Shown: positions 46,992 through 57,370, counted from the stretch's first letter. The stretch is 64,000 bases of DNA from Vibrio gallicus (GCF_024346875.1 NZ_AP024871.1:62001-126000); one strand, 5' to 3'. Numbers and translations: made by a program. Notes: generated from the sequence alone by a model not told the origin.

Positions 46992-47615
46992 ATGAACAGA
47001 ACAAGCTCTTTGCAACGCAAGGCCCAGCGCGGGTTTACCCTGCTTGAGGTGATGTTGATCATCGTCTTAATCGGGGTGAGCGCAGTGGCCGTTGTTATGA
47101 GTTTACCGAGCAATACAGATGATGCTGCGCATACTCGAGCGCAGCAGCTTTATCAAAGGCTGAATCTACTGCATCAAGATGCCATTCTAAACGGTTGGGA
47201 TCTTGGAGTTCGTTTTGACGAACCAAGTAATAGCTATACGCTACTGCACCTAACTCAGGATGGTTGGCAGCTGTTGGAACACCGACGCATGCCAGCTGAA
47301 ACTAAGTTCGAAGACGGCGTTGCTTTAAACTTTGAGTTAGGCGGTGGAGTGTGGGGTAAGACCGATACCTTGTTTGATAAAGGCCCTCTATTTGATGAGG
47401 ATATGTTTGCAGACGTTGAGAAAAAAGATAAGCCTAAGCAAGAAAAACCGCCTCAGGTATTTATTCTTTCTAGTGGTGAACTAACCCCATTTGAAGCCTT
47501 TATTCACCCTAAATCAACCGCAATGGGTGAGACGAATTGGCGTGTTCAGGCATTAGAAAACGGCACCTTTAGGATACTTGCCCCAGGGGAGGTTGCCGAT
47601 GATAAAAAACAATAG
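46992..47615 (+). CDS. gspH: Minor pseudopilin GspH
   Basis: Minor pseudopilin near the pseudopilus tip. The 207-residue precursor has the cleavage motif RG/FTLLEVMLIIV near residue 15 and a beta-rich C-terminal part. It carries a charged insert (EKKDKPKQEKPP) absent from many GspH proteins. ATG 46992 is chosen as 10 bp after gspG; no strong ribosome site. Confidence 0.94.
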   Translation: MNRTSSLQRKAQRGFTLLEVMLIIVLIGVSAVAVVMSLPSNTDDAAHTRAQQLYQRLNLLHQDAILNGWDLGVRFDEPSNSYTLLHLTQDGWQLLEHRRMPAETKFEDGVALNFELGGGVWGKTDTLFDKGPLFDEDMFADVEKKDKPKQEKPPQVFILSSGELTPFEAFIHPKSTAMGETNWRVQALENGTFRILAPGEVADDKKQ

Positions 47616-47958
47616 AGGTATGACCTTGCTTGAGGTATTGGTGGCTTTAGCCATCTTTGCAACGGCTTCATTGAGTGTCGTAAGAGCAGTTACTCAGCAC
47701 ATCAATAGCATTGGCTACCTCGAGCAGAAAACACTGGCGGGTATGGTAGCAGACAATCAGATGGCTACTGTGATGCTTACTGGAAAGCTGACTACGCTAA
47801 AAAATGGTAGCAGTGAGCTTGGTGGGCGCACTTGGTATTGGCAAGCAATGCCAGTGGCAACCACGACCTCCTATTTAAAAGCTATCGATGTGAGTGTGGC
47901 TGATAACGAACAAATGAAAAGCCCTTTGGTGACGGTGAGAAGTTATGTACCGCAATAA
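47599..47958 (+). CDS. gspI: Minor pseudopilin GspI
   Basis: Minor pseudopilin that assembles with GspJ and GspK at the tip. The 119-residue precursor has RG/MTLLEVLVALAIFATAS. ATG 47599 with GGGGAGG upstream; overlaps the end of gspH by 17 bp. Confidence 0.95.
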   Translation: MIKNNRGMTLLEVLVALAIFATASLSVVRAVTQHINSIGYLEQKTLAGMVADNQMATVMLTGKLTTLKNGSSELGGRTWYWQAMPVATTTSYLKAIDVSVADNEQMKSPLVTVRSYVPQ

Positions 47959-48586
47959 CAAGGGCTTTACGCTAATTGAAGTATTGGTTGCTATAGCAGT
48001 CTTCGCCGGATTGAGCATTGCCGCCTATCAAGTTGTGTTCCAGATCCAGCTTAGTAATCAACAGTCCCAGCAGAAACTGGCAAGACTGCAACAGCTGCAG
48101 TCATCATTGGTTTACCTTGATAGTGACTTTAGGCAGATTGCTATTCGCCGCTTTCGAAATGACGGGGAGCAGGCCGGGGAGTATCTGCTGTACTGGAAAA
48201 ACAACCTTATTGATTCTGATGACAAAGGGGTGCTGTTTACTCGTTTAGGGTGGATAAATCCGCAGCAGCAGTTTCCTCGTGGTGAGATAACTAAGGTGGG
48301 CTACCGAATCCGAGACCATCGCTTGGAACGTGTATGGTGGCGATACCCTGACACTCCTACGGGACAGCAAGGGGTTGTGACACCGATATTGGACGATGTT
48401 GAATCCTTTGATCTGCGCTTTTTTGATGGCGAGAGTTGGCTCAAAGAGTGGGGTGAAAAAGATAAGCTACCTAGTGCAATTGCAGTGTACTTAGAGCTTA
48501 AAGACTATGGCAAAATTGAGCGTATCTATCTCACTTCTCAAGGTGAGTTAGAGAGAGTGGCAACTGATGATGAACAGCAGCAATAG
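47945..48586 (+). CDS. gspJ: Minor pseudopilin GspJ
   Basis: Minor pseudopilin of the tip complex. The 213-residue precursor has KG/FTLIEVLVAIAVFAGLS, then a globular domain typical of GspJ (LVYLDSDFRQIAIR). Overlaps gspI by 14 bp. Confidence 0.95.
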   Translation: MYRNNKGFTLIEVLVAIAVFAGLSIAAYQVVFQIQLSNQQSQQKLARLQQLQSSLVYLDSDFRQIAIRRFRNDGEQAGEYLLYWKNNLIDSDDKGVLFTRLGWINPQQQFPRGEITKVGYRIRDHRLERVWWRYPDTPTGQQGVVTPILDDVESFDLRFFDGESWLKEWGEKDKLPSAIAVYLELKDYGKIERIYLTSQGELERVATDDEQQQ

Positions 48587-49598
48587 TATGCGTAGTCAGC
48601 AACAAGGTGTTGCACTGTTGGTAGTACTATTACTGCTAGCGGTGATGACTGCGATTGCAGCAACCATGTCAGAGCGCTTGGTATTAGGGATTGATAGAGC
48701 ATCTAGTCAGGTTAATAACCAGCAAGCGTATTGGTATGCTATTGGCGTTGAAGGCTTAGCTAAATACGGCATTAATGAAAGCCTTAAAGACGATGATACA
48801 GTAAACCTAAGTCAAGCCTGGGCGCTAGATGAGCAGGTCTACCCTTTAGATAATGGTGAGGCTCGTGGTGCGATTCGAGATATGCAGGCGTGCTTCAATG
48901 TGAACGCATTAGCAGGAGTTGAAATAGATCCGACATCTGGCTCTCGTCCGTATTTATTAGAGGTATGGCGAACCTTGCTAGAAGAGACTGGAGTTGAAAG
49001 CTACCAAGCTGAGATTATTGCTGATTCGACATGGGAATATCTAGATTCTGACGATAGTGTAGAAACTCAGACTGGTGTTGAAGATGCGACCTATGAAGGT
49101 TTATCGCCTGCCTATATGGCAGCCAATGGTCTGATTGCCGATATTAGCGAGATACGAAGCATATATCAGATGAATGCGAAGGCAATGCGAGGGCTATCTC
49201 ATGTTGCTTGCGCCATACCAACCGACGATTTACGTATCAATGTGAATACGATTCGTCCGTGGCAAAGCCAGATTTTAGTTGCCTTATTTGAATCGGCCAT
49301 CAGTGATGATGATGCCAAAAAATTACTTGAAGATAGACCCTATGATGGGTGGAGCAGTACCGAAGATTTTCTTGCTGAACCTATTATTAGTGGTATCGAT
49401 AGTGCAATAACAGACAAAGCCAAACCCTATTTATCGGTAGATAGCCGATACTTTGAGTTGGATGCTGAAATTTTAGTACAAGATTCTCGCGTACGATTGC
49501 GCAGTCTTTTACATAGTGAAAATGACGATGAAGCTCGGGTGGTACGCCGACGATTTGGAGGAATAAGTGAGCGAAGTCCTGACAGTTCGGCTGAGTAG
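48567..49598 (+). CDS. gspK: Minor pseudopilin GspK
   Basis: Largest minor pseudopilin and probable tip. The 343-residue precursor has the atypical cleavage region QQQG/VALLVVLLLLAVMTAI, with no Glu at mature position 5, as in GspK. The C-terminal domain has the GspK core (QACFNVNALAGV). ATG 48567 overlaps gspJ by 20 bp; ATG 48588, one base after the gspJ stop, would give 336 residues and is nearly as likely. Confidence 0.93.
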   Translation: MMNSSNSMRSQQQGVALLVVLLLLAVMTAIAATMSERLVLGIDRASSQVNNQQAYWYAIGVEGLAKYGINESLKDDDTVNLSQAWALDEQVYPLDNGEARGAIRDMQACFNVNALAGVEIDPTSGSRPYLLEVWRTLLEETGVESYQAEIIADSTWEYLDSDDSVETQTGVEDATYEGLSPAYMAANGLIADISEIRSIYQMNAKAMRGLSHVACAIPTDDLRINVNTIRPWQSQILVALFESAISDDDAKKLLEDRPYDGWSSTEDFLAEPIISGIDSAITDKAKPYLSVDSRYFELDAEILVQDSRVRLRSLLHSENDDEARVVRRRFGGISERSPDSSAE

Positions 49599-50817
49599 AC
49601 AAAATTCAGAAGAAATCCCATGGTTAGTGTGGTCTGCTACCCAACAAGAGATCATTGCAAGCGGTGAACTCTCTAGCATAGAAGAGCTTTCGTCACTGGC
49701 GCATTATGCGCAGGAACGTCGAACTCTGCTGTTATTAGATAGCTGTGATGTGATATTACACGAAGTAGAGGTGCCTGCGGGTGCTACGCGTCAACTCGCG
49801 ACCATGTTACCCTTCTTACTTGAAGACGATGTAGCTCAAGATGTTGATGAGCTGCACTTTACTATACTGAAGCAGACCGGAACACGAGCTTGGACCGCGG
49901 CTATAGAAAGAGATTATTTATCTCAATGTGTTGAGCACTTTAAACAGGCCGGCATTGAGTTAAGTAGAGTGATACCTGATGTATTGGTATTACCTAATCT
50001 TGAATCTGATATCACCGTAATGCCTTTTGCTAATCACTACTTGATTCGTCACGATGAGTTTTCAGGTTTTAGTATTGAGCAACTTTTGCTACCTGTCATT
50101 AATGAGCAGCTACCATTTGTAACCTCAGCTCAAGACCAAGATGATGACACTTCGCCAGCAGCTGATCCGTTGAAGGTTGATTGTTTTGAATCAATACCAG
50201 AGCCTTTACAAGGCCGATCTGATCTAGAGTGTCGAATAGTAAATAGTGAACTGCCGATGCAGGTATTAGCCAAGAATGCCCAGCTATCATCACTAACCCT
50301 ATTAAGTGGTGAATTTAAGCGGCAGTCATCGTGGCTTAAAAATGTTCGAGTGTGGCGAACTCCAGCTATTGCTGCAGGGATTTTATTGGCACTGTTTTCG
50401 GTAAAAACCTTTGTGCATGTGAATCAGATAGAGTCACAGGCAGCAGCTTACCGCACTGAGAGTGAACGTATTTTCCGTTCGGTATTTCCTGATAAAAGAC
50501 GCATTCCAACAGTGAGTTATCTTAAGCGCCAAATGACAGATGAAACCACCCGCTTGAGTGGTGGTACTGTTGAGGCTCCGATGTTGACTTGGCTTATCGA
50601 GGTGCAAGCTGCATTAAAAGATAATAAGAACGTTAAGATTCAAAACCTTAAGTATGATGGAAATCGGGATGAATTACGCATTCAGGCGCAAGCCAATGAT
50701 TTCCAGACCTTTGAAAAAATACGTGTTGCATTGTCTGAAAAATTTGCAGTAGAGCAGGGGCAGATCAATCGCAATGGTGATCTTGTTAGCAGCAGTTATG
50801 TGCTTAAGGTGAAATGA
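49567..50817 (+). CDS. gspL: Type II secretion protein GspL
   Basis: Bitopic inner-membrane protein that recruits the ATPase GspE. The 416-residue protein has an actin-like cytoplasmic domain (MSEVLTVRLSR to about 255), a transmembrane helix near 262-280 (TPAIAAGILLALFSVKTF), and a periplasmic ferredoxin-like domain. GTG start with GGAGG 8 bases upstream; overlaps gspK by 32 bp. Confidence 0.95.
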   Translation: MSEVLTVRLSRQNSEEIPWLVWSATQQEIIASGELSSIEELSSLAHYAQERRTLLLLDSCDVILHEVEVPAGATRQLATMLPFLLEDDVAQDVDELHFTILKQTGTRAWTAAIERDYLSQCVEHFKQAGIELSRVIPDVLVLPNLESDITVMPFANHYLIRHDEFSGFSIEQLLLPVINEQLPFVTSAQDQDDDTSPAADPLKVDCFESIPEPLQGRSDLECRIVNSELPMQVLAKNAQLSSLTLLSGEFKRQSSWLKNVRVWRTPAIAAGILLALFSVKTFVHVNQIESQAAAYRTESERIFRSVFPDKRRIPTVSYLKRQMTDETTRLSGGTVEAPMLTWLIEVQAALKDNKNVKIQNLKYDGNRDELRIQAQANDFQTFEKIRVALSEKFAVEQGQINRNGDLVSSSYVLKVK

Positions 50818-51317
50818 TGCGTGGATTAAAACAAGCTGTTTTGGGTTACTGGGCAGGTATCAGCCTTAGAGAACAGCGTATGCTATTGATAACATTGGGG
50901 GTTGCGTTGATTGCTGTTTTTTATTGGGGGGGATTACAACCTTTACAACAAAAAACAGAACTAGCTCAAACTCGATTAACCTCAGAGAAGCAGTTGAACT
51001 ATTGGGTGAAAGATGAGGCCGATAAAATTACAGCTTTACGCCGAACCAGTACTGCTCCAAGTATCTCTTCATTACCTTTAAACCAACTGCTTTCTGCATC
51101 AAGTAGCCGCTATAAAGTAGAGCTGGTACGCCTGCAACCTCGAGAAGATATGGTTCAGGTATGGGTTCAGCCAGTAGCATTTAAGTCATTGATGAGCTGG
51201 CTTATTTATTTGCGTCAGCAACAGGGTGTAGACGTTGCGTTTTTAGATATCAATGAGACGGATAAGCCTGGCATTGTTGAGGTCAAGCGCTTGCAATTTG
51301 AGAAGATAGGCGGCTAA
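50814..51317 (+). CDS. gspM: Type II secretion protein GspM
   Basis: Partner of GspL in the inner-membrane platform. The 167-residue protein has a short cytoplasmic N terminus, a transmembrane helix near 24-40, a coiled coil, and a small periplasmic domain. Start overlaps the gspL stop (ATGA). Confidence 0.94.
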   Translation: MMRGLKQAVLGYWAGISLREQRMLLITLGVALIAVFYWGGLQPLQQKTELAQTRLTSEKQLNYWVKDEADKITALRRTSTAPSISSLPLNQLLSASSSRYKVELVRLQPREDMVQVWVQPVAFKSLMSWLIYLRQQQGVDVAFLDINETDKPGIVEVKRLQFEKIGG

Positions 51318-51318
51318 C

Positions 51319-52089
51319 GTGGGATTTAGTGTCAAAAAGATTTTTTTATATAGCCTGCTGTTGTTGGTGGTATTTGTGGCCAGTGTTTTAGTGCACCTGC
51401 CGGCTAAGTTTGTAACGGATAATCTGCCTTCAATTCCAGGGCTGAAAATATCCGGTGTCGATGGCTCAATATGGCAAGGTAGTGCGGGTAAGGTCGTGTT
51501 TGAACAATATGACATAGGCCAAGTTTCTTGGGATATGCAGCTAGCGAAATTATTTACCGGTAAGGCTGAGTTAAATGTGCGCTTTGGGCGTGATAGTGCT
51601 CTTGGGCTCGATGGACGTGGCATTGTCGGCTATGGCTTTTCAGGGCCGTATGCAGAAAACCTTATCGCTTCGATACCGGTGGAAAAAGTAATGCAACAAG
51701 TCTCGATTCCTGCCCCTGTGACCGCCAAGGGTGACTTAGAATTAATGGTTAGGCACTACAGTTTCGCTCAGCCTTGGTGTAAGTCTGCCCAAGGAAATCT
51801 AAGGTGGAACCAAGGCAAAGTCGAGTCGCCTATGGGCAACCTTGAGTTAGGCACAGTGACCTCGGATATATCTTGTCAAGATAATGTACTGAAAGCGACT
51901 GGCAACCAGCAGAATAAGCAGGTATCAGCGCAGTTTACGGCGCAGCTACAGTCTAACTTTACCTATGATCTAGATGCTTGGTTCAAACCTGGTGTGGAAT
52001 TTCCAGAAAAACTTTCACAGCAGTTAAAATGGTTGGGGGATCCTGATGCCAAGGGGCATTACCCATTAGTATTCTCAGGACGGCTGTAA
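51319..52089 (+). CDS. gspN: Type II secretion protein GspN
   Basis: Accessory T2SS protein present in some systems including Vibrio; role not settled. The 256-residue protein has an N-terminal transmembrane segment (about 7-25) and a periplasmic beta-rich domain with GVDGSIWQGSAGKV. GTG start one base after the gspM stop. Last gene of the operon; gspO is absent here, as usual in Vibrio where pilD serves. Confidence 0.94.
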   Translation: MGFSVKKIFLYSLLLLVVFVASVLVHLPAKFVTDNLPSIPGLKISGVDGSIWQGSAGKVVFEQYDIGQVSWDMQLAKLFTGKAELNVRFGRDSALGLDGRGIVGYGFSGPYAENLIASIPVEKVMQQVSIPAPVTAKGDLELMVRHYSFAQPWCKSAQGNLRWNQGKVESPMGNLELGTVTSDISCQDNVLKATGNQQNKQVSAQFTAQLQSNFTYDLDAWFKPGVEFPEKLSQQLKWLGDPDAKGHYPLVFSGRL

Positions 52090-52273
52090 GTGGTTTTCAT
52101 CCATGTTCTTTTTCCATATAGTGAATAAATAAGTATGTTAGGCGTTGTGATTAGGTAGCGACACTTTCAAATAGAACACCTTGATTAATGCTCTACGGTA
52201 CTGTGTAAGTCAGCACGAAAGGGTCGTAATGGCTCTAATGATAACGGTTCAATCATTTTTCAGTGAGGCTAGG

Positions 52274-52828
52274 ATGGCAAAGCAAAGTAAGCCCAAAATT
52301 TTAAACAAGCAGCAGGTAGCGCAATCGCGCTTATTCTGCATTGAAGCCTTAGATTTAGAGTTTTCAAATGGGGAAAAACGAACCTACGAACGTATGAAAC
52401 CTAGCGGTCGCGATGCGGTTATGATCGTACCAATAACTGAGCAAGGTGATTTATTGTTAGTTCGAGAGTACGCAGCAGGAACGGAAAATTATGAGCTTGG
52501 CTTCCCTAAAGGGCTCATTGATGCTGGAGAAACACCTGTTATTGCAGCAAATCGAGAATTAAAGGAAGAGATCGGCTTTGGAGCCACTCATCTTACCCCT
52601 TTAAAGGAGGTTATCCTTGCCCCTTCTTATTTCTCAAGCCGCATGACCCTTTTTCTCGCTCAAGACCTCTATCCAGAAAGCCTTGAAGGTGATGAACCTG
52701 AGCCTTTAGAGCTTATCCGCTGGCCTTTAGCGCAGGCTGATGAATTGCTTACTCATCTTGATTTTTGTGAAGCGAGAAGCATTAGCGCACTAATGCTTGC
52801 TCAGCGCCATTTACAGCAGGAGCCGTAG
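52274..52828 (+). CDS. nudE: ADP-compounds hydrolase NudE
   Basis: Nudix hydrolase active on ADP-ribose, Ap3A and NADH. The 184-residue protein has the Nudix box with G-x5-E-x7-REL-x-EE-x-G in the stretch from GLIDAGETP to LKEEIGF. ATG 52274 is chosen by length (E. coli 186) although the frame opens at 52181. Next to cysQ, as in E. coli. Confidence 0.95.
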   Translation: MAKQSKPKILNKQQVAQSRLFCIEALDLEFSNGEKRTYERMKPSGRDAVMIVPITEQGDLLLVREYAAGTENYELGFPKGLIDAGETPVIAANRELKEEIGFGATHLTPLKEVILAPSYFSSRMTLFLAQDLYPESLEGDEPEPLELIRWPLAQADELLTHLDFCEARSISALMLAQRHLQQEP

Positions 52829-52829
52829 T

Positions 52830-53657
52830 ATGAAGCAAGACCTATCCCATTTATTGCCAGAGGTTATCGAGATAGCGCGCTCTGCGGGTCAATTGATCTT
52901 AGATATCTATCAAAACCGGGACTACGAAGAGTTCACCAAAGTAGATGACACTCCGGTAACGAGTGCTGATTTAGCCGCGCATAAGCTTATTATGCAAGCA
53001 TTGCCTGCGTTAACTCCAGATATTCCCGTGCTATCGGAAGAAGATGCTGATATTAGCTTGGCCGAGCGTGAAAAGTGGTCACGTTATTGGCTAGTAGACC
53101 CGCTTGATGGCACCCAAGAATTTATCGCTCGTAGTGGTGATTTTGCGACGATTATTGCCTTGGTCGAGAACAACAAGCCCGTAATGGGGGTTGTTTATGC
53201 TCCTATCTCAGGCGTAGTTTACTACGCCTATGAAGGTAAAGGGGCATGGAAGATCCCTGATATGGGGGAAAGTATCCGTATCTCGACCCACACCCATGAG
53301 CTTGAACATCAGAATATTGCGATTGCAATTAGTCGCCGGCAGGATATTAATCGCATCACCGACTGTATGTCCCAAAAGTGGAACTATGAATTGATACCTC
53401 TAGGCTCAGCAGCTCTTAAGGCATGTTTAGTGGCAGAAGGCAGCGCCGACTGCTATCTAAGACTTGGTCCAACTGGTGAGTGGGATACAGCAGCCACGCA
53501 ATGCATTGTAGAGCAAGCTGGTGGCACGATATTAGATACCCAGTTAAACCCTCTTTCTTATAATCTCAGAGAAACGCTAGAGAACCCCAATTTTATTGTT
53601 ATTGGTGATCGAGGGCTTCCATGGCAGGACATTCTATTGAAAGGCGAGAGCGAATAA
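52830..53657 (+). CDS. cysQ: 3'(2'),5'-bisphosphate nucleotidase CysQ
   Basis: Removes 3'-phosphoadenosine 5'-phosphate made in sulfate assimilation. The 275-residue protein has the inositol-phosphatase family motifs DPLDGTQEF and EWDTAATQCIVEQAGG, and an early SEEDA metal site. ATG 52830 follows the nudE stop with AGGAG upstream. Its last 59 bp overlap the convergent bioH end. Confidence 0.96.
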   Translation: MKQDLSHLLPEVIEIARSAGQLILDIYQNRDYEEFTKVDDTPVTSADLAAHKLIMQALPALTPDIPVLSEEDADISLAEREKWSRYWLVDPLDGTQEFIARSGDFATIIALVENNKPVMGVVYAPISGVVYYAYEGKGAWKIPDMGESIRISTHTHELEHQNIAIAISRRQDINRITDCMSQKWNYELIPLGSAALKACLVAEGSADCYLRLGPTGEWDTAATQCIVEQAGGTILDTQLNPLSYNLRETLENPNFIVIGDRGLPWQDILLKGESE

Positions 53658-54417
53658 GCTCACAAAACTGGGCCCTCTCGCTGATAAACGGTGCATGGGA
53701 TGAGGATTGGAAAATATGAGATTGCTCAGTGAGTTGTTCATCTAACTGATGAGCAATGCTAACTGGCACTAGACCATCGAGCCTCCCATATAGCCGGATT
53801 AGAGGCATTTCTAGCTGTGGTAATTGTGCTCGATAATCGATTTCAGCGAGTAATTTCAACCCTAAGCTCAGTGCCTGTGGATCAGGCATTGGCTTGGACA
53901 AAACAACCTCTTTTAAGCACTTTATGTCCTGCTTAGCGGATGGACTACCAAGGGCCTGTAGAGCCATAAAGCGCTCGATAGTCCCTTGAAAATCTTCTGT
54001 TAATTGAACGGTGAAATTACTCAGTACCTTAGGTGCAATACCTCGCCATTCTTTTCCTTGTGCCGCAAATCTTGGTGAACTAGCTAAGGTTACCAATTGA
54101 TGTACTCTATCGGGCGCATTAAGCGCGATGTGAGTTGCTACTAACCCCCCCAAAGACCAGCCGAGCCAGATTGCTTTTTGAGGCGCATCACGCAATACGC
54201 ATTCGCAGATATCTTCGATTGACTGACAGCCCTGATGGTGACTTAACCCGTAACCAGGCAGATCGACCAAATGCAGAGTAAAGCTTTGCGATAAACTCTC
54301 GATGATGTGTTGCCAAACACCACTATTCATTCCCCAGCCATGCAACAGAATGAGGTCAGGACCTTGACCATATCTCTCCCAGTTTAAATGCGTGGTAGAA
54401 AGGGAAGCATCAGTCAT
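53599..54417 (-). CDS. bioH: Pimeloyl-ACP methyl ester carboxylesterase BioH
   Basis: Alpha/beta hydrolase that frees pimeloyl-ACP for biotin synthesis. The 272-residue protein has the HGWGMNSGVW oxyanion region, nucleophile Ser in GWSLGG near 84, Asp in YGRLDGLVP and His in SSHAPF. GGAGAA precedes ATG. Beside gntX and nfuA, as in E. coli, with a tail overlapping cysQ. Confidence 0.95.
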   Translation of the reverse strand: MTDASLSTTHLNWERYGQGPDLILLHGWGMNSGVWQHIIESLSQSFTLHLVDLPGYGLSHHQGCQSIEDICECVLRDAPQKAIWLGWSLGGLVATHIALNAPDRVHQLVTLASSPRFAAQGKEWRGIAPKVLSNFTVQLTEDFQGTIERFMALQALGSPSAKQDIKCLKEVVLSKPMPDPQALSLGLKLLAEIDYRAQLPQLEMPLIRLYGRLDGLVPVSIAHQLDEQLTEQSHIFQSSSHAPFISERAQFCELIRSRLSIECPAMEALDHQ

Positions 54418-54469
54418 TTTTCATTCTCCGGCCTTGGATTGGGTTAGTAAAATTAAGCCATAGAAGAAT

Positions 54470-55210
54470 ATGGTATCTGATGTGAGAATACAAAGCCTCC
54501 ATGCTTATGTGCGTGACAACCTAATCCGTTTGACCGGAAATTACTGCTCGGTATGCGGCTGTAGAATTGAAAGCGCCACTACCAGTTGGTGCAGCGCGTG
54601 CTTAAAACTCATCGATGAAAAGCCACGCTGTTTACGCTGTGGTATTGAGCAAGAGAGAACCGTTGAAATCTGCGGACAGTGTGTGACTTATGCGGTAGCT
54701 TGGGATCAAATGTATTGTGTTTCCAACTACCAAACGCCACTGTCTGATTATGTTAAAAAGGTGAAGTATGCGCGCCAGTTTTGGCATGTCATGCTACTCG
54801 CAAGGCTGCTGAGTGAGCGAATTAAACAACCAGCGCCTATCTTATTGTCTGTTCCGACTCATTGGCGGAGACTGTGTTGGAGAGGGTTCAATCAAAGCGA
54901 TTATCTAGCTTATTATCTTGCGCCTCACATCGGGGCAAGGTACCTGTCTAACGCGCTTATTCGTACACGGCATACCAAAATGCAGATGGCGCTGTCTCGC
55001 CATAACAGGTTACGAAACCTAAAGCAGGCTTTTATAGTAAACCCTAAACTTATCAAATATATACAAGATGCAGAGCGGGTTGCTATTGTCGATGATGTAG
55101 TGACCTCGGGCGCAACGGTAACCGAGATCTGTCGCGTATTGCGTCGACACGGAGTAAAGCGTATCGAGGTCTATTGTGTGTGTCGAGCAGGGCTAGCTGA
55201 CTTGGGTTAA
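54470..55210 (+). CDS. gntX: ComF/GntX-family phosphoribosyltransferase-like protein
   Basis: ComF family; in other bacteria linked to DNA uptake and utilisation. The 246-residue protein has an N-terminal zinc-finger-like Cys cluster (CSVCGC, WCSACL, CLRCG, CGQC) and a C-terminal phosphoribosyltransferase-type domain with the PRPP motif VAIVDDVVTSGAT near 203-215. Lies between bioH and nfuA as in E. coli. Enzyme activity unproven. Confidence 0.93.
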   Translation: MVSDVRIQSLHAYVRDNLIRLTGNYCSVCGCRIESATTSWCSACLKLIDEKPRCLRCGIEQERTVEICGQCVTYAVAWDQMYCVSNYQTPLSDYVKKVKYARQFWHVMLLARLLSERIKQPAPILLSVPTHWRRLCWRGFNQSDYLAYYLAPHIGARYLSNALIRTRHTKMQMALSRHNRLRNLKQAFIVNPKLIKYIQDAERVAIVDDVVTSGATVTEICRVLRRHGVKRIEVYCVCRAGLADLG

Positions 55211-55311
55211 GTTAGCAAGTTTTGCGCAGAAGATTACGAATTTATTGGCATCGAATCCGGTTCGGGGTATAGTAGCCAAAAATAACCTACGCAATTACTC
55301 AGGTATTTATT

Positions 55312-55902
55312 GTGTCAAATACAATTACTATTACAGAAGCTGCGCAAGCGCACTTTGCTAACCTGCTTTCACAGCAGGCTGAAGGAACTAATATTCGTGT
55401 ATTCGTGGTAAATCCGGGTACGCCTAGTGCTGAATGTGGCGTGTCATATTGTCCACCAGAAGCAATAGAAGCTTCAGATACAGAAATGCCCTATGAGGCA
55501 TTCTCAGCCTATATCGATGAGTTGAGTCTTCCTTTTTTAGAGGATGCCCTGATTGATTATGTTACGGATAAGATGGGCTCACAGCTTACTCTGAAAGCAC
55601 CAAACGCTAAGATGCGTAAGGTAAATGACGACGCACCGCTTATTGAGCGTGTGGAGTATGTGATTCAAACTCAGGTTAACCCGCAACTCGCAGGTCACGG
55701 TGGTCACCTCAATCTAGTTAAGATAACTGACGACAATATTGCACTAGTGCAGTTTGGTGGTGGTTGTAACGGTTGTTCAATGGTGGATGTTACCTTAAAA
55801 GAAGGTATCGAAAAGCAGCTAATGCAGGAGTTCTCTGGAGAACTTACTGGCGTTAAAGATGCAACCGAACACGAACAAGGTGCTCACTCTTACTATAAGT
55901 AA
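55312..55902 (+). CDS. nfuA: Fe/S biogenesis protein NfuA
   Basis: Carrier that delivers 4Fe-4S clusters to apoproteins under stress. The 196-residue protein has a degenerate A-type N-terminal domain (about 1-100) and a C-terminal Nfu domain with the cluster CxxC in [14 protein letters not shown] start at 55312. Confidence 0.97.
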   Translation: MSNTITITEAAQAHFANLLSQQAEGTNIRVFVVNPGTPSAECGVSYCPPEAIEASDTEMPYEAFSAYIDELSLPFLEDALIDYVTDKMGSQLTLKAPNAKMRKVNDDAPLIERVEYVIQTQVNPQLAGHGGHLNLVKITDDNIALVQFGGGCNGCSMVDVTLKEGIEKQLMQEFSGELTGVKDATEHEQGAHSYYK

Positions 55903-55918
55903 TTAGTGGCATAATGAT

Positions 55919-55946
55919 AAAAGAGCACGCAATAGCGTGCTCTTTT
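55919..55946. terminator. Bidirectional terminator between nfuA and envZ
   Basis: Perfect 12-bp stem AAAAGAGCACGC/GCGTGCTCTTTT, loop AATA; serves both strands. Confidence 0.92.
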
Positions 55947-55954
55947 GTTAGGGG

Positions 55955-57361
55955 TTATTTAGCTGAGTAAGCGTTAAAGGTTACCACTACCTTTAAGCCA
56001 CCTTGTGGTCTATTACTCATCTCTATCTCACCGTTATGTTCAGTTATAATTCGCTGAACTATGGCTAATCCAAGTCCTGTCCCCTCACTGCCTCTCGCAG
56101 TATCCCCGCGGGTGAATGGTTCAAATACATGCTCTAGCTGGTCACTATGGATACCAGGGCCGTTATCTTCCAATATAAACTGCACTTGCTTGCTATTGCG
56201 AGACTTCTGAGTGGTGATACCTATCCAGTCGTTACCATAACGCTGTGCGTTTACCATTAGGTTGCTTAAGGCTCGGCGCAGTGGGATATTACTTGCATAT
56301 ATATCGGGAAGGTTTTCATCTAGGTTAAAATCCACTTGGCAGTGTACTAGGCCATTAAATAATTCCTCGTTCCCATCTTGCATTGATATCTGATGATTAT
56401 CATTAGCGCTTTCTTGATAGTTTTCTACCGATCGATATAGGTCTTCAGCTAATATATTGAGGTTTGTTGCTTCAAAGTCATTTCGATCCATTGGCTTGAG
56501 ATAGTCAATGAACTGGCCGATTATCTCATTACATTCCTCTGTATCTTGGATTATACCTTCTGCAAGGTACTTATCTTGTTCAGACATCATTTCGGTGGCA
56601 AGTCGGATACGAGTTAGAGGAGTACGGATATCATGACTAATACCAGCGAGCATTAATCGACGATCCTCTTCTAGTGCCTCGATACCTCGCGCCATCTTAT
56701 TGAAGGCTTTGGTTACAGCTCGGATCTCAGTCGTGCCTTTTTCGTCTAGTGGTTGAGGAACAATACCTCGTCCAACGCTGACTGCGGCAGTTTCTAGGCT
56801 TTTCAATGGGCTGTTTTGCCAGCGAAGAAAGCCCCAGCCACCAAGAATTATTAGTATAGTGGCCAATAAGCTATAAATGAAAAGGGGCTTAAATTCGTCT
56901 TGATTGAGCTCGGTCAATGGGACTTTAAGTAGCCAATTTGGCATTGAATCTAATCGAATCCATAATAAATAGCTTTCGCTATCACGGCTAAGGCGAGCAT
57001 CTGCGGGTGAACCGACTTCCTCGCCGATCTCGTCACTCATAAAGTCGAGATAGAAGGAGTTATTAAATTCAGTTTGATAGGCGTCGGTATAGGGATGAAC
57101 ACTGACACCTAAGCGAACGAGCAGAGCTTGTCTGAGTGGCGCTAGCCGTTGATCTTCCGGTATGCCACGCTCTGCTTCTTTTTTCATTTGAGCATTCTCT
57201 TCACTGATGAGGCTTATTTCATATGAGAGAATTCTATTGAACTGCTTAAGGCTAGGGAGCAGTGCATAGTTTAGGATCACGAAGTAAGAAAACACTTGGC
57301 TAGCAATGAGTAACACCATAAAGCCAATAATAGTTTGTGTAATAGAACTACGTGATCGCAT
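55955..57361 (-). CDS. envZ: Osmosensor histidine kinase EnvZ
   Basis: Inner-membrane kinase/phosphatase for OmpR. The 468-residue protein has two transmembrane helices (about 9-30 and 160-180), a periplasmic domain between, HAMP, the H-box [16 protein letters not shown] near 240, and the ATPase domain with DNGPGIH and [11 protein letters not shown]. Lies 9 bp after ompR. Confidence 0.97.
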   Translation of the reverse strand: MRSRSSITQTIIGFMVLLIASQVFSYFVILNYALLPSLKQFNRILSYEISLISEENAQMKKEAERGIPEDQRLAPLRQALLVRLGVSVHPYTDAYQTEFNNSFYLDFMSDEIGEEVGSPADARLSRDSESYLLWIRLDSMPNWLLKVPLTELNQDEFKPLFIYSLLATILIILGGWGFLRWQNSPLKSLETAAVSVGRGIVPQPLDEKGTTEIRAVTKAFNKMARGIEALEEDRRLMLAGISHDIRTPLTRIRLATEMMSEQDKYLAEGIIQDTEECNEIIGQFIDYLKPMDRNDFEATNLNILAEDLYRSVENYQESANDNHQISMQDGNEELFNGLVHCQVDFNLDENLPDIYASNIPLRRALSNLMVNAQRYGNDWIGITTQKSRNSKQVQFILEDNGPGIHSDQLEHVFEPFTRGDTARGSEGTGLGLAIVQRIITEHNGEIEMSNRPQGGLKVVVTFNAYSAK

Positions 57362-57370
57362 TGAGAGGAG

